Shown here: positions 26,627 through 35,139 of the stretch, piece by piece
Layout of the letters: every line of letters starts with the position of its first letter
Numbering within the stretch: the first letter of the stretch is position 1
Source of the DNA: Bin87 sp965243255
Lineage (GTDB): Bacteria > Chloroflexota > Dehalococcoidia > Lucifugimonadales > UBA3495
Assembly (NCBI GenBank): GCA_965243255.1
Contig: CBDEUH010000004.1
Coordinates: 2,170,001 to 2,234,000, forward strand
Direction of reading: 5' to 3'
DNA length: 64,000 bases
The notes under the pieces: model-generated
Databases searched by the model: none
What the model was told of the DNA's origin: nothing
What the model saw: the letters and a program-made list of their open reading frames with translations, nothing else
Translations under genes and position numbers: made by a program

Positions 26627-28474
26627 ATGGGAGAAGAGAAATTGCACCGGATCAATACTATCCCAGACATACCGGAGCTGCAAAGGTGCCACTACATCGG
26701 TGATTTTGTAAACGCCATCGACGCTGAGATTCTGTTGCCCCTGGTGACAGAGATTGACGACACTCCTGAACGGCCCGACCGTTCAGGCCGCAAACGGAGG
26801 AGGTTGCTCCAGATCCTGGTGCTCTTCCTGTACTGCCGATACCCCGGAATCACCGCTCCCAGGTCGGTGGAAGCGCTCAGCAGGAAACTAAATGACCTCA
26901 ACGGTGAACTCGGCGCTTTGCTCGTATTCGACAAAAAGCCTCCCTCAAAGAACTGCCTCCTCAAATGGTTCCGCAGGATTGACGAGGTCGACCCCAACCT
27001 GATCAAGCAGGCACTGGTTGACATCGGGGAAATGTTGCCCTGGGTCCTGCCGCCCCCAGTGGAACCGAAAGCGGATGGCGAGGCCAAGCGGTCGTCGACA
27101 CGCACCAAGCAAACCAACCGCTACATCAAGCGCAGGGAGAATGAGGCGTTGGGGAACCAGGAGTTCGAAGCTCTGTTCCAAGACGAAGCACCCGAACACT
27201 CCATGGAGCAAGGGAAGTGCGAGGAGCTATTGCTCAAATGGATCCACAACAACCGACTTACGTGCCCTGATTGCAAGCAAGACGAGTGCACCAAAAGACA
27301 TGAACACGGAGTCTCGGAGCGGTCTCCCACGCGTACTGGGCGCCGCCAGTGGCGTTGCCGATGTTGCCGCTCAGACCTTTCAGTCACGTCGGGCACCGTG
27401 CTGAGCAGCGTCAAGGTGCCGCTGAAGACCGCCCTCCAGTGCTTGTACTACATGATTCGGTCGCGCCGCGGAATTTCAGCCATGCAAATGGCCGGATATT
27501 TCAACGCTCCTGGCAGCAATATGCCAGTCGCCAGAATTTTGACGCTCATGCACCGCATCAGGGCTGCGATGGTCGAACCCTCGCCGATTTTCGAAGGGAC
27601 GACGGAGATAGACGAGGCGGCAATCGTCCTGTCCGACGGGTCCAAAGCACATCTCATTGGCGCGTATAACCATGAGACGCGCAGGGTGTACATAGAGGTC
27701 TTGGACCGCAAGGCGACCAAACCGATGATGCGGGATTTCATCACCCGGATAACGGCGCCCGGCTCGAGGATTTACGTCGACGGAGACGCTGCGGTGCCGA
27801 GAACGGGCCCTGACCGCGACACGGACCGGCACTATCGCGCCGTCAACCACTCAGCTTCAAAATGGGGGCTACACGTAACTATCGGTGAGGACGATGTGCG
27901 TGGGATTTTCGTCACGACCAACCGGATAGAAGGTTCGTGGGGATTCCTCAAGCGGTCGATGCGGCTGCGCGTGTCGGTGAGCAGGCATCACCTGCCCCTG
28001 TACCTGGCAGAAATAATGTGGCGGATCAACTACCTCGGCAACCGGCTCGAATCAGAAACTTTCGAAGGCCGCGAGCGCCGCGAGCTCGCTCTGATAAAGC
28101 AGGTGGTGGCTGGAATGGTGGGCAAGCGGTTGACTGAGAAGCAGCTCAGGGGTCCGAAAACGGACCCCGCCAGGCGTAAGGCTCGGCAACTGCCGTTGTC
28201 GCCACGGGGACGCGCGTTTCCGAAACCCGGCCGTACTGAAGACGCCCCCGCGGCAGTCTTCGGCCAATCCGACGCCGCATCCGAGGTCAAGACTCATCTG
28301 GCGCGGCAGTTGGAGTTCCCATTGGCGCTCGGACCGCAGGATGGGCTCGCCTCACCGGTAGGGCCAAAAAGCGGCGGCAAGGCTCCAGAGCAGCTTCGAG
28401 GATTTGCCGCACCAGTGGAGTTGCAATGCGACCATGGAATTCTCGCGGAACCCAAAGAACGGAAGACTGCCTGA
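26627..28474 (+). CDS. IS1595/ISXO2-like transposase with extended N-terminus
   Basis: 615 residues, about twice the family length. The core (about 215-490) has a zinc-ribbon-like segment (CPDCKQDEC...WRCRCC), then SGTVLSSVKVPLKTAL, and the DDE residues Asp in GTTEIDEAAI, Asp in IYVDGDAAV and Glu in TTNRIEGSWGFLKR, as in ISXO2-like transposases. The first 210 residues are extra: LLQILVLFLYCRYPG...RSVEALSRKL resembles the helical N-terminal domain of IS5/IS1182 transposases. A 110-residue Pro/Arg-rich tail follows the catalytic core. Terminal inverted repeats and target duplications could not be resolved by eye. The frame is intact, so it may be active. Confidence 0.75.
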   Translation: MGEEKLHRINTIPDIPELQRCHYIGDFVNAIDAEILLPLVTEIDDTPERPDRSGRKRRRLLQILVLFLYCRYPGITAPRSVEALSRKLNDLNGELGALLVFDKKPPSKNCLLKWFRRIDEVDPNLIKQALVDIGEMLPWVLPPPVEPKADGEAKRSSTRTKQTNRYIKRRENEALGNQEFEALFQDEAPEHSMEQGKCEELLLKWIHNNRLTCPDCKQDECTKRHEHGVSERSPTRTGRRQWRCRCCRSDLSVTSGTVLSSVKVPLKTALQCLYYMIRSRRGISAMQMAGYFNAPGSNMPVARILTLMHRIRAAMVEPSPIFEGTTEIDEAAIVLSDGSKAHLIGAYNHETRRVYIEVLDRKATKPMMRDFITRITAPGSRIYVDGDAAVPRTGPDRDTDRHYRAVNHSASKWGLHVTIGEDDVRGIFVTTNRIEGSWGFLKRSMRLRVSVSRHHLPLYLAEIMWRINYLGNRLESETFEGRERRELALIKQVVAGMVGKRLTEKQLRGPKTDPARRKARQLPLSPRGRAFPKPGRTEDAPAAVFGQSDAASEVKTHLARQLEFPLALGPQDGLASPVGPKSGGKAPEQLRGFAAPVELQCDHGILAEPKERKTA

Positions 28475-28976
28475 TGATGCTGCCCGGTGCGACCCAGTTG
28501 GGCCAGGGGTTTCGGCCTGGCGCAAATGCTGTCCTTGACGATTTACTTGGGGTGAACGTTGGGCTGCCCGAGGCTTCGCTGGGATCAGGCGAGGGCGTTG
28601 CTGGTTCAAGGGCTTGTTGGCGGGTAATTGTCGCGCAAGTCGTCCGTTACCAGCAAATTCGCGGAACTCCTCGGTACGACCAGTGCCCTTCAGAGCCAGC
28701 CCCAATCATCCACCCAAGAAATCCATGGGTATTTTTCGCCGGCGCGATGTGGCCCGGAATACGCAATTTTCGAGGGAACATTGCCCCAGTTCAGCACGCG
28801 CCGCGCCGTACGTTAATGCCGGCCAGTCTCATAGCGGGTATTTTTGGCTCACCAGGCCAGTCCCAAAATCCGCATTTTTCTGAGCATTTAATATGTCCAA
28901 CGCCCTGTGGGTGCCGGAAATGGTGACCCAACAACCGTTGTCCAACGGTCGTTGCAACTCACTGTCACCGCCGAAA
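28475..28976. other. Gap without recognisable gene
   Basis: About 500 bases between the transposase and a decayed gene. Open frames on both strands lack protein-like composition. GGGTATTTTT occurs twice here, near 28728 and 28838, possibly IS-end related, but no matching left end is established. Confidence 0.35.
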
Positions 28977-29292
28977 CTAAGATGTCCAGCGATTATCTCC
29001 GTTGACCTGAACGGCGACGGGGTCGAGGTGGCGAATGAAGTTGGCGCGGTCCCGCTTACGGACCACGGCGGTGAAGGGGACGGCGGCGTGGTCGTCATGG
29101 CGGGTAGCAACGGCGACGAAAGGGGGCGATGCCCTGGGTCTGGAACGGCGGCAACGGACCGGGGCCGGCCAGTTGGGCAACCGGATGGATGGCCAGGTGC
29201 CGGAGGAAAAGTACCAGGCCGGCCAGGACCATAAGAGTCATGAGCAGGAATGGGGGTGGGGCTCTTGGATAGTTGCATTGGAGTTCTCCTGA
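28977..29292 (-). pseudogene. Truncated, frameshifted duplicate of the membrane gene at 40213-40806
   Basis: Joined frames give MQLSKSP, then LLMTLMVLAGLVLFLRHLAIHP, then AQLAGPGPLPPFQTQGIA, then FVAVATRHDDHAAVPFTAVV and RDRANFIRHLD. This matches the N-terminal half of the protein at 40213-40806 nearly word for word. At least two frameshifts and a 3' truncation make it a pseudogene. The SD (AGGAG) and about 80 bases of upstream sequence are also duplicated. Confidence 0.75.
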
Positions 29293-29885
29293 ATGGCCGG
29301 GTTGACGGTCGGGTTGGGATTGAATGCGGGCCGTGTGGGCTGGCAGACGGCTGAATCATCTATCCGATTGGCCCGCACGCCGACTCCGCCTCGCACGCGT
29401 GTCGAGACCAATGGGTCGGGGGACGAAGCGTGGCGAAGTCGCCGAGACTATCGGACCGGCTTGTGCGCCTTGCGCCGCGGGGCAGAAACGCCGTCGCACC
29501 GGCGGCGCCAGCCCAAGGCATGGCGCCGTGAGGTTTGTTCGACAACGCCAAGGTGGTGACCATGGTCAGGGACGGACCTAGGCGCCCGGTCCGGTGGGGC
29601 CTGCCAACCGCCAGCAGGGGATACAGCACGGCCGATACCTTTGCGGATAGAACGGCGCTATCGTTGTGCTTGGTCCGAGTAAACGTGCAGGTCCGCCACC
29701 TCGCGCCCTCGCTGCGGCAGAACCGCCATCATTTCCCCCGCCCTGTCAACAGGCCCGACCTCGGAAATGGACACCTCCCTCCCACTCTGGCTGGAATCAA
29801 ACGTCGTAGCGTTATGCCGCCTGCGCCAATTGACGGCTTATAATCACAGCGACCAAAGCCCAATTCACACCAGAGAGGCCCTCCC
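29293..29885. other. Upstream region of the YbaY-like lipoprotein gene
   Basis: No convincing gene. The first 80 bases (for example GGCAGACGGCTGAA near 29343) repeat the region upstream of the gene at 40806. A perfect TATAAT lies at 29839-29844, 42 bases before the next gene, without a good -35 box. Confidence 0.4.
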
Positions 29886-31028
29886 ATGGTCAAACGGATC
29901 CTGCCGCGCATCGCCGCCGCGTTTCTAACCTCACTCCTCTTAGCTACCATGGCCTGCAGGAATTCTCCTGACCAAGACAACAATGGCCTCGCGCTGGAGC
30001 GGGCAGTGCGTTCCCTCACAACTTCGATCAGCGGCACGGTCAACTATGAGGAAAACGTGCCCCTGACGCCGGGCGCCGTGCTGACGGTAGAACTGCGCGA
30101 CGTGAGCTACGCCGACGGCGGTGCACCCCTGATTGCCCGCCGGACCATCCCCAATCCCGGACAAGTGCCCATCAGGTTCAGCCTGGGATACCCCAAGGGC
30201 GACATCGACCCCAACAGCACCTACGCAGTGAGCGCTCAGATCACCGAATCCGACGGACGGCTGGCATTTGCCAACGACACCTCCCACTCGGTCATCACCA
30301 GGGGCAATCCCAAATGGGTGGACATGACACTGGTGATGGTGCAGCCGCCCCCGGACTACGACCCGGGCCCTACCGTGTGGCAGGAGACTCCAGCTTGGGC
30401 CACGGGGGCCAGCGTTTTCTGTGAGGGGATGGAGCAGCGCCTGCGCATCGGCTATAACCAGGACGCGTCAGAGGAGTGCGCCCGGCCCGGCAGCCTGACG
30501 GTCGACTTGTGGGGTAACGATATCGTCGCGCGACTTACCGAGCTGCAGCCGTCCGAGCGACGGTGGCTCACCGGATGCGGTGAGCTCGTACCGAAAGAAA
30601 ACGTCGCACGCCTTCCAGCCCAGTTGACGTCCGGTCAGACTTACCGGGTTTTCGTCAACGACGAACCGATGGCTACGTTCACGGTACCCGACACCAGCGT
30701 GGGCAACGCAACAATCGTGCAATCACGAATCGAAAGCGCAGAGGTGAGGGTGATGGAAAACAACTACCCGTTGTATGAATTGCGAGTGGTTTCCGCCTTG
30801 CCCGGGGGCAGTGCGTGCGCCAGCTTCAACGGCTACGAGATCTGGCGCTGGGCCCACGGCGAGATCGCAGTCAACGTCACGCACCACCAGGCCACACCCG
30901 CCGGGGAATGCGATGGGAGCGACTCCTTGGTCGAAACCACTGTCCCGTTGGGTCACAACTTCGCCCGCAGCGCTTCCTACACCGTGCAGGTCAACTCCAA
31001 AACCCTGGTGCCGTTTACCACAGAGTGA
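29886..31028 (+). CDS. YbaY-family lipoprotein with C-terminal extension
   Basis: 380 residues. A lipoprotein signal peptide (ILPRIAAAFLTSLLLATMAC) ends in a lipobox with Cys24. Residues about 45-150 match the YbaY/META-like fold: ISGTVNYEENVPLTPGAVL, ELRDVSYADG, IRFSLGYPKGDIDPNSTYAV, then SHSVITRGNP. In other bacteria this domain acts as a small envelope chaperone-like lipoprotein. The remaining 230 residues form unassigned beta-rich domains with several Cys (CEGMEQ, CARP, GCGEL, GSACASF, ECDGS) suggesting disulfides outside the membrane. AGAGAGG precedes the ATG. Codon use is like neighbouring intact genes. Confidence 0.72.
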   Translation: MVKRILPRIAAAFLTSLLLATMACRNSPDQDNNGLALERAVRSLTTSISGTVNYEENVPLTPGAVLTVELRDVSYADGGAPLIARRTIPNPGQVPIRFSLGYPKGDIDPNSTYAVSAQITESDGRLAFANDTSHSVITRGNPKWVDMTLVMVQPPPDYDPGPTVWQETPAWATGASVFCEGMEQRLRIGYNQDASEECARPGSLTVDLWGNDIVARLTELQPSERRWLTGCGELVPKENVARLPAQLTSGQTYRVFVNDEPMATFTVPDTSVGNATIVQSRIESAEVRVMENNYPLYELRVVSALPGGSACASFNGYEIWRWAHGEIAVNVTHHQATPAGECDGSDSLVETTVPLGHNFARSASYTVQVNSKTLVPFTTE

Positions 31029-31137
31029 AGCCGGTTAGCCATTCCAGCCACCCAAGCAGCGGTATGGGCGGGGCCATACTCTTTGGCCGCCAACGCGGGG
31101 GAGGATCTGGTTTCAACGACGGGCGGCTTTACCACGT

Positions 31138-31953
31138 CTACCGACTTTCGGTTCCATCGGTGTGGTCTTCCAGCGCGTACCACAAGATCAGGCCTTCGTC
31201 GATCAGGCCCTGTATCTCTTGGTCGTTGCGGGCGCTGGCTACGGCGGCGTGGCCGGGTTGTCCTGTGAACCGGGTGAGGTAATCGGCGTTGCGCACGGCA
31301 CGGTCAGTGTCACGCCGGTCCGCCGTGTATGAGATCTCCACTGCGATGAGATGGTGTTTCCCCGCTTGGTCAGAGACTTCCAGCGCTAGGTCCGCACGAG
31401 TGAAGCTGATCAAATCGCCCTGCAGGAGAGATTCGGCGTTGGGATGCTGGCACATCTGAGCCAGGTCAGCGTTGCTGAGGACGCGCTCCAATGTAAATCC
31501 CATCGCCATGGCGATGGTCGCCGCTTCCTCGGCCACTTGGCTCTCCGAGAACCGGTTCTTGAAGTAGGAAAAGTCACCCTCCATGCGGTCGAACCGGGCA
31601 TCCATGCGGTCGAACCGGGCATCCATGCGGTCGAACCGGGCATCCATGCGGTCGAACCGGGCATCAATCCGTTCGAATCGAGCATCAATGTGGTCGAATC
31701 GGGCCTCGGCCCGCTGGTTGAACTCTTCCTGCTGGGTGATGAAGCCGTCGACCCGCTGGTTGAACTGCCGCTGCTCGTCGTTGAACCGCTCCTGATTGAC
31801 GACGAAGTCGTCGATGCGGGCGGCGAAAGCTGCGAAGCGTTCAGGCAGGGTGATCAGCTCGTCGGTGAGTATCAGCCGGCGCGCCTGCTCGTAGAAATGG
31901 GCATCTTCCCGGAGCAGGCGTAGCAGGTCTTCAGATGTGTTGATGGTCGTCAT
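31138..31953 (-). CDS. DUF3782-type coiled-coil protein with PD-(D/E)XK-like C-terminal domain
   Basis: 271 residues from the ATG at 31953, which has AAGGAT at SD distance. The N-terminal third is a helix (LLRLLREDAHFYEQARRLIL), followed by a long coiled coil built on seven-residue units ARFDRMD. The C-terminal domain (about 165-271) has ISFTRADLALEVSDQAGKHH and AVEISYTADRRD, the restriction-endonuclease-like core seen in DUF3782 proteins. The usual E-x-K is E-x-S here (VEISYT), so nuclease activity is doubtful. Related proteins are common, often in multiple copies, in cyanobacteria and Chloroflexota; function unknown. Confidence 0.7.
   Translation of the reverse strand: MTTINTSEDLLRLLREDAHFYEQARRLILTDELITLPERFAAFAARIDDFVVNQERFNDEQRQFNQRVDGFITQQEEFNQRAEARFDHIDARFERIDARFDRMDARFDRMDARFDRMDARFDRMEGDFSYFKNRFSESQVAEEAATIAMAMGFTLERVLSNADLAQMCQHPNAESLLQGDLISFTRADLALEVSDQAGKHHLIAVEISYTADRRDTDRAVRNADYLTRFTGQPGHAAVASARNDQEIQGLIDEGLILWYALEDHTDGTESR
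31582..31707. repeat. Six 21-bp in-frame tandem repeats
   Basis: Four identical units of CATGCGGTCGAACCGGGCATC start at 31582, 31603, 31624 and 31645, followed by two diverged units. On the minus strand each encodes the coiled-coil heptad ARFDRMD. Identity at base level implies recent expansion or contraction. Confidence 0.9.
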
Positions 31954-32289
31954 GGCGAATCCTTGTTCGTTTATCTTACTATGCCTACAGCGTGTTGACA
32001 AATTGAGCACGGTACCCGGAAATCGGGTTCCCGGCTACTGTGGAAAGAGTATCCGGGAGTGTTTCCCAGAGCTAACACTTTATCTAACACTTGGGGCGTC
32101 TGGGACCGCCGCTGGAGTACGGCAATCCGGCCTTGGGCCACGGACCCTGTCGCCCGGGCGACTCGTCGCGGTGCCTTCCGGCTTGAACACGCTTAGCTCC
32201 AGGCCAAGCCTCGCTTGGCCGGAGCCGGATGGCTGCTGTCGCCACCCGGTTGGTGCGGTCAGCACGTCCGGTGTGTAGCCTGACTGCCA

Positions 32290-32387
32290 TTAGCAGTGCC
32301 GGACGTAGGCCCGGTTGCGGATGATGACGGCGGCAGTCCAGTCGGCGTGGGCGTGGAGACCGCATTTCCGGCACCGGAACACCGCTT
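32290..32387 (-). pseudogene. 3' fragment of a disrupted TnpB gene
   Basis: Reading the minus strand from the junction gives QAVFRCRKCGLHAHADWTAAVIIRNRAYVRHC and a TAA at 32292-32290. This is the second half of a TnpB zinc ribbon (C-x-x-C-G-L-x-x-x-A-D) plus the C-terminal helix. The first half lies at 33741-34920 on the other side of an inserted IS200/IS605-type element. Bases 32011-32289 show no supportable gene. Confidence 0.75.
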
Positions 32388-33740
32388 GAGGCGAGCGGGA
32401 AGAAGGGTGAACCTTTCACCTGCTCACAGTCTGGGTTGCCGGCGGAGCCAGCGTTCCAGTTCTCCGGTCATTCGGGATGGTTTCACCGCCGGCTGTATCC
32501 GGTGGCCAGAGCCTTCCCGTCGCGGAGCCACTCTCCCTGCCTGGGGGTAGGGTCAACGTTTCTCCCAACAGGGACCGCAGGTAGGCCGCTGCGTTTTCGT
32601 TTCGTTCGTGTTCTGCCCCGCAGGACGGGCAATGCCAGTAACGCTCGCGCTTGAGTTTCGCGTTCACGCAGCCGCAGTTGGAGCACGTCTTGCTGGATGG
32701 GTAGAACCGGTCAGCGAGGGTTATCTCGCAATGATGCCATTGGCCTTTGTAGATGAGCTGTCGTTTGATTTCGCCTATGCTGGCGTCGGCCTGTGCCTTG
32801 GGCGACTTGCCTCGCATCATGCCGGCGACATGCAGGTCTTCGATGACCAGGTTCTGGTACTTTTTGACCAACTCGGTTGTCATCCGGTGCTGGGCGTTAT
32901 TGCGAAGGCCGTTGATGCGACGGAACAGACGGTTGATGCGGCGTTGGGCTTCCCACCAGCCGCGGGAGTTGACGGTGCGCCGGGCCTGGGCGCGCTGCCA
33001 GCGGCGGAGTTTCTTTTCGGCTTGGTAATAGGCTTTGGGATTCTCCCAGGTCTGGCCTTCGCTGTCGGTGGCGTGAGGGTTGATGCCGGTGTCGACGCCG
33101 CCGGCCGCTATGCGGTTATCCGGCATGGGCTGCTTAACGGGCGGTTTCCAGTAGTTGAAGGAGAGCAGCCACTGGCCGTTTCGGAAACTGATGCGTGCTT
33201 CGTAGTAGACGCCTTGCGGCAAGGTGTGGGCGAGTTTGACTGAGCCGAGATAGGGCAGCTTGATGCGGCGTTTGCCGTCGTACTTGATGGTTTTGACGCC
33301 TGATGCTGCGAGGAACGCGCCGGTGCCGGTGAGCCGTTTTTTCTTTAAGTTGGGCCGTCGGCTCCGGTTGTTGGTATGCTGCCAGTTCTGAACGGCCTGT
33401 CCGAAGTCCTTGGCGGCGCCCTCTGCGACGAACTTCGAAACTTCGGCGACGAAGGGGAATTCCTCTTTCTTGGCTGAATTGATGGCTTTTTGGAGGTCCT
33501 GCCAGGAGGGCCAAGGTAGGCGGTTGATTCGGCAGAAGGCGTGGGTGGCGACGCATAGGTTATAGACGTAGCGGCGGATGCCGATGGCCCGCCGGCAGTA
33601 GTTTTGCTGGCGGGCCGAGAGCCGGATGGGCACGATGTGGCCGGCCGGCACGTATCCTGCGGGGCATGATGATGACGCTGGCTTTCGTCCGTTGCTCATG
33701 ACTTCATTCTAATTGTGGGTCTGACCTTTTACTCTTTCCC
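32388..33740 (-). mobile_element. IS200/IS605-type element (tnpB only) inserted in another tnpB
   Basis: The sequence CAAGCGG occurs at both junctions of the disrupted host gene (about 32382-32388 and 33740-33746 on the minus strand), and removing the segment between them restores the host frame. Minus strand, the right end reads CGCCTCAA just before GCGGTG, resembling the TCAA cleavage site of IS605-type right ends. No tnpA lies inside. Boundaries are uncertain by about 6 bases because of the shared CAAGCGG. Confidence 0.65.
32416..33699 (-). CDS. tnpB: TnpB (IS605 OrfB family), third RuvC residue altered
   Basis: 427 residues. The N-terminal helix-turn-helix region (RLSARQQNYCRRAIGIRRYVYNL) is typical. 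RuvC residues are Asp in AAGGVDTGINP and Glu in NLVIEDLHVAG. The zinc ribbon CSNCGCVNAKLKRERYWHCPSCG is complete. The usual D-R-D-x-N-A motif that supplies the third catalytic Asp reads ERNENAA, with Asn at that position. TnpB proteins are RNA-guided DNA nucleases that help IS retention; this one may be inactive or use an alternative residue. The start at 33699 follows immediately after the left end. Length is normal and the frame is intact. Confidence 0.85.
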   Translation of the reverse strand: MSNGRKPASSSCPAGYVPAGHIVPIRLSARQQNYCRRAIGIRRYVYNLCVATHAFCRINRLPWPSWQDLQKAINSAKKEEFPFVAEVSKFVAEGAAKDFGQAVQNWQHTNNRSRRPNLKKKRLTGTGAFLAASGVKTIKYDGKRRIKLPYLGSVKLAHTLPQGVYYEARISFRNGQWLLSFNYWKPPVKQPMPDNRIAAGGVDTGINPHATDSEGQTWENPKAYYQAEKKLRRWQRAQARRTVNSRGWWEAQRRINRLFRRINGLRNNAQHRMTTELVKKYQNLVIEDLHVAGMMRGKSPKAQADASIGEIKRQLIYKGQWHHCEITLADRFYPSSKTCSNCGCVNAKLKRERYWHCPSCGAEHERNENAAAYLRSLLGETLTLPPGRESGSATGRLWPPDTAGGETIPNDRRTGTLAPPATQTVSR

Positions 33741-34920
33741 GCTTGGCTCTCGCGGTTATCGGGATGCCGGTCTCCGCAGCGCGGGCAGGTCTGGGACGTG
33801 CCCTGCGGCGGAACGGAGACGGTGGGTATGCCGAGTTTGGCGGCCTCCTCCCGCAGGAGTATGCCGACGTGGCCGATGGCGGCCTCGGCGAGGCTCTCGT
33901 TGAGTCTTCGCTTGGCAGCAACGTTCTTGCCAGGCGCAGCGGTAGTGCCTCGGGCTGAAGCCATCATGCTGACAGGACGCAGGCTTTCCACGGCTACCAA
34001 CTTTGGCTGTGTTTCCAACAGGATGTCGTGGACCTGGCGGCGGATGTCCTGATCTCGGCCCTTGACGTAACGTCGTGCCCGTTTACGGTCTTGGGCGACA
34101 GCGTGGCGCCGGCGTTTGCTGTTGCGAGGCTTGCCCGCGATATGGCGCTGATGGTTTTGCCTTCGGCCCCGGCGCTGCTTGCCGCGGGAGTGGTGCGCAC
34201 GATGGCCAGAGCTGACGGCGAGGTGGTTCTTCGTGCCGCGGTCAGCGCCGAGGATGTCCTCGGGCGCTTGGATGTCCAGTTCTTACAGGGGCATAGGCTC
34301 GGGCAACGCCACTTGGACATGCAGGCAGTAATGGCGGCGGTGTAGCGGCGTGCGTGAGCTGTAGTTCGCCACGGGAACGAGTTGGATGGAGCGGATGTCC
34401 AGCCATTGCAGGGGCTGGCGGGCGCGCAGGCGGAGCGTGAATCTGCACTGTTTGCTGGATAGGGTCAGCCCGTCGTCGCTGACCTTGAAAATCCGCCGGT
34501 CGGTGATGGTCAGGCTAAGCCGTCTGCCCTTGCGAGACCGATGGGCCAACGTACGGCGATCGGAGCGGTGGTCCCTGTGCCTGGGCGCTTCGCCTTTTGC
34601 TTCGGCGGCAACGATGCGTTCCAGCCGCTCGGCGCGGCTTTGCTGCATCCGCTGGTTGGTTTCCCAGGCTTGCTCGGCTCCTTCCTAATGGATGTGGTAA
34701 GGGGCATCTGTCATCTGCCGGTCCGCTTGCCGCCAGGTCGTGATGCGCTTGTTCATGGCGTCAGGGTGATTGTGCCCACTGCGCTTGGGCAGGTTCGATT
34801 CCCGGTTCAGCACGTCGACGGCGTAGTTGTAGGCCAGGTTTTTGCTGGGTGGCGTGATAGCCGATGGCCCGGCTGTTGGCCGGGTTGTGGCGTATGGCGA
34901 ATTTCAGCGTGCGGATCATG
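33741..34920 (-). pseudogene. 5' part of a disrupted and decayed TnpB gene
   Basis: Starting MIRTLKFAIRHNPANSRAIGYHAT at 34920, the frame shifts near 34840 and continues SKNLAYNYAVDVLN, then is cut by a TAG (34687-34685, HIH*EGA) and a TAA (34285-34283, PL*ELD). RuvC residues remain: Asp in LGADRGTKNHLAV and Glu in KLVAVESLRP. The sequence ends in the first half of the zinc ribbon (SQTCPRCGDRHPDNRESQA), where the other IS is inserted. Both stops sit where Gln is expected. The 3' end is at 32290-32387. Confidence 0.8.
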
Positions 34921-34952
34921 TCTCAATGATATATTGGCTTTGAACATTCAAA

Positions 34953-34990
34953 CCCGTGCCACCCGTTGGGGCAGCACGGGCTTTTTATTT
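34953..34990 (+). terminator. Terminator-like hairpin upstream of the decayed tnpB
   Basis: CCCGTGC (34953-34959) pairs with GCACGGG (34974-34980), followed by CTTTTTATTT. No plus-strand gene ends here, so it could instead be a left-end structure of the decayed IS element. Bases 34921-35139 hold nothing else supportable. Confidence 0.45.
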
Positions 34991-35139
34991 GTCAACAGGC
35001 CTTAGGTCGGGCGTGGCTACTCTGCGGCCCTCTCCAATACGATCGCCAACCTCGAATATTGGGCAGACCTGCAGGATTCAGTACGGCTGGGCACCTTGGG
35101 TTCCACGCTGGCTGGGGATGCTTCGGGCCGAATGAAGGT

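Noticed and set aside
28829..29359. 176-codon minus-strand Pro-rich frame
   Set aside because: It is an out-of-frame reading of the duplicated membrane gene remnant.
32296..32550. Short plus-strand frames over the IS right end
   Set aside because: They overlap the TnpB 3' end and restored host tnpB; no protein-like pattern.
21262..34920. Stop-codon reassignment (TAA/TAG read as Gln) in the island
   Set aside because: Frameshifts accompany the stops and neighbouring intact genes end normally, so ordinary decay explains the data better.
34953..34990. Terminator of a plus-strand gene
   Set aside because: No plus-strand gene ends upstream; kept only as a hairpin of uncertain role.
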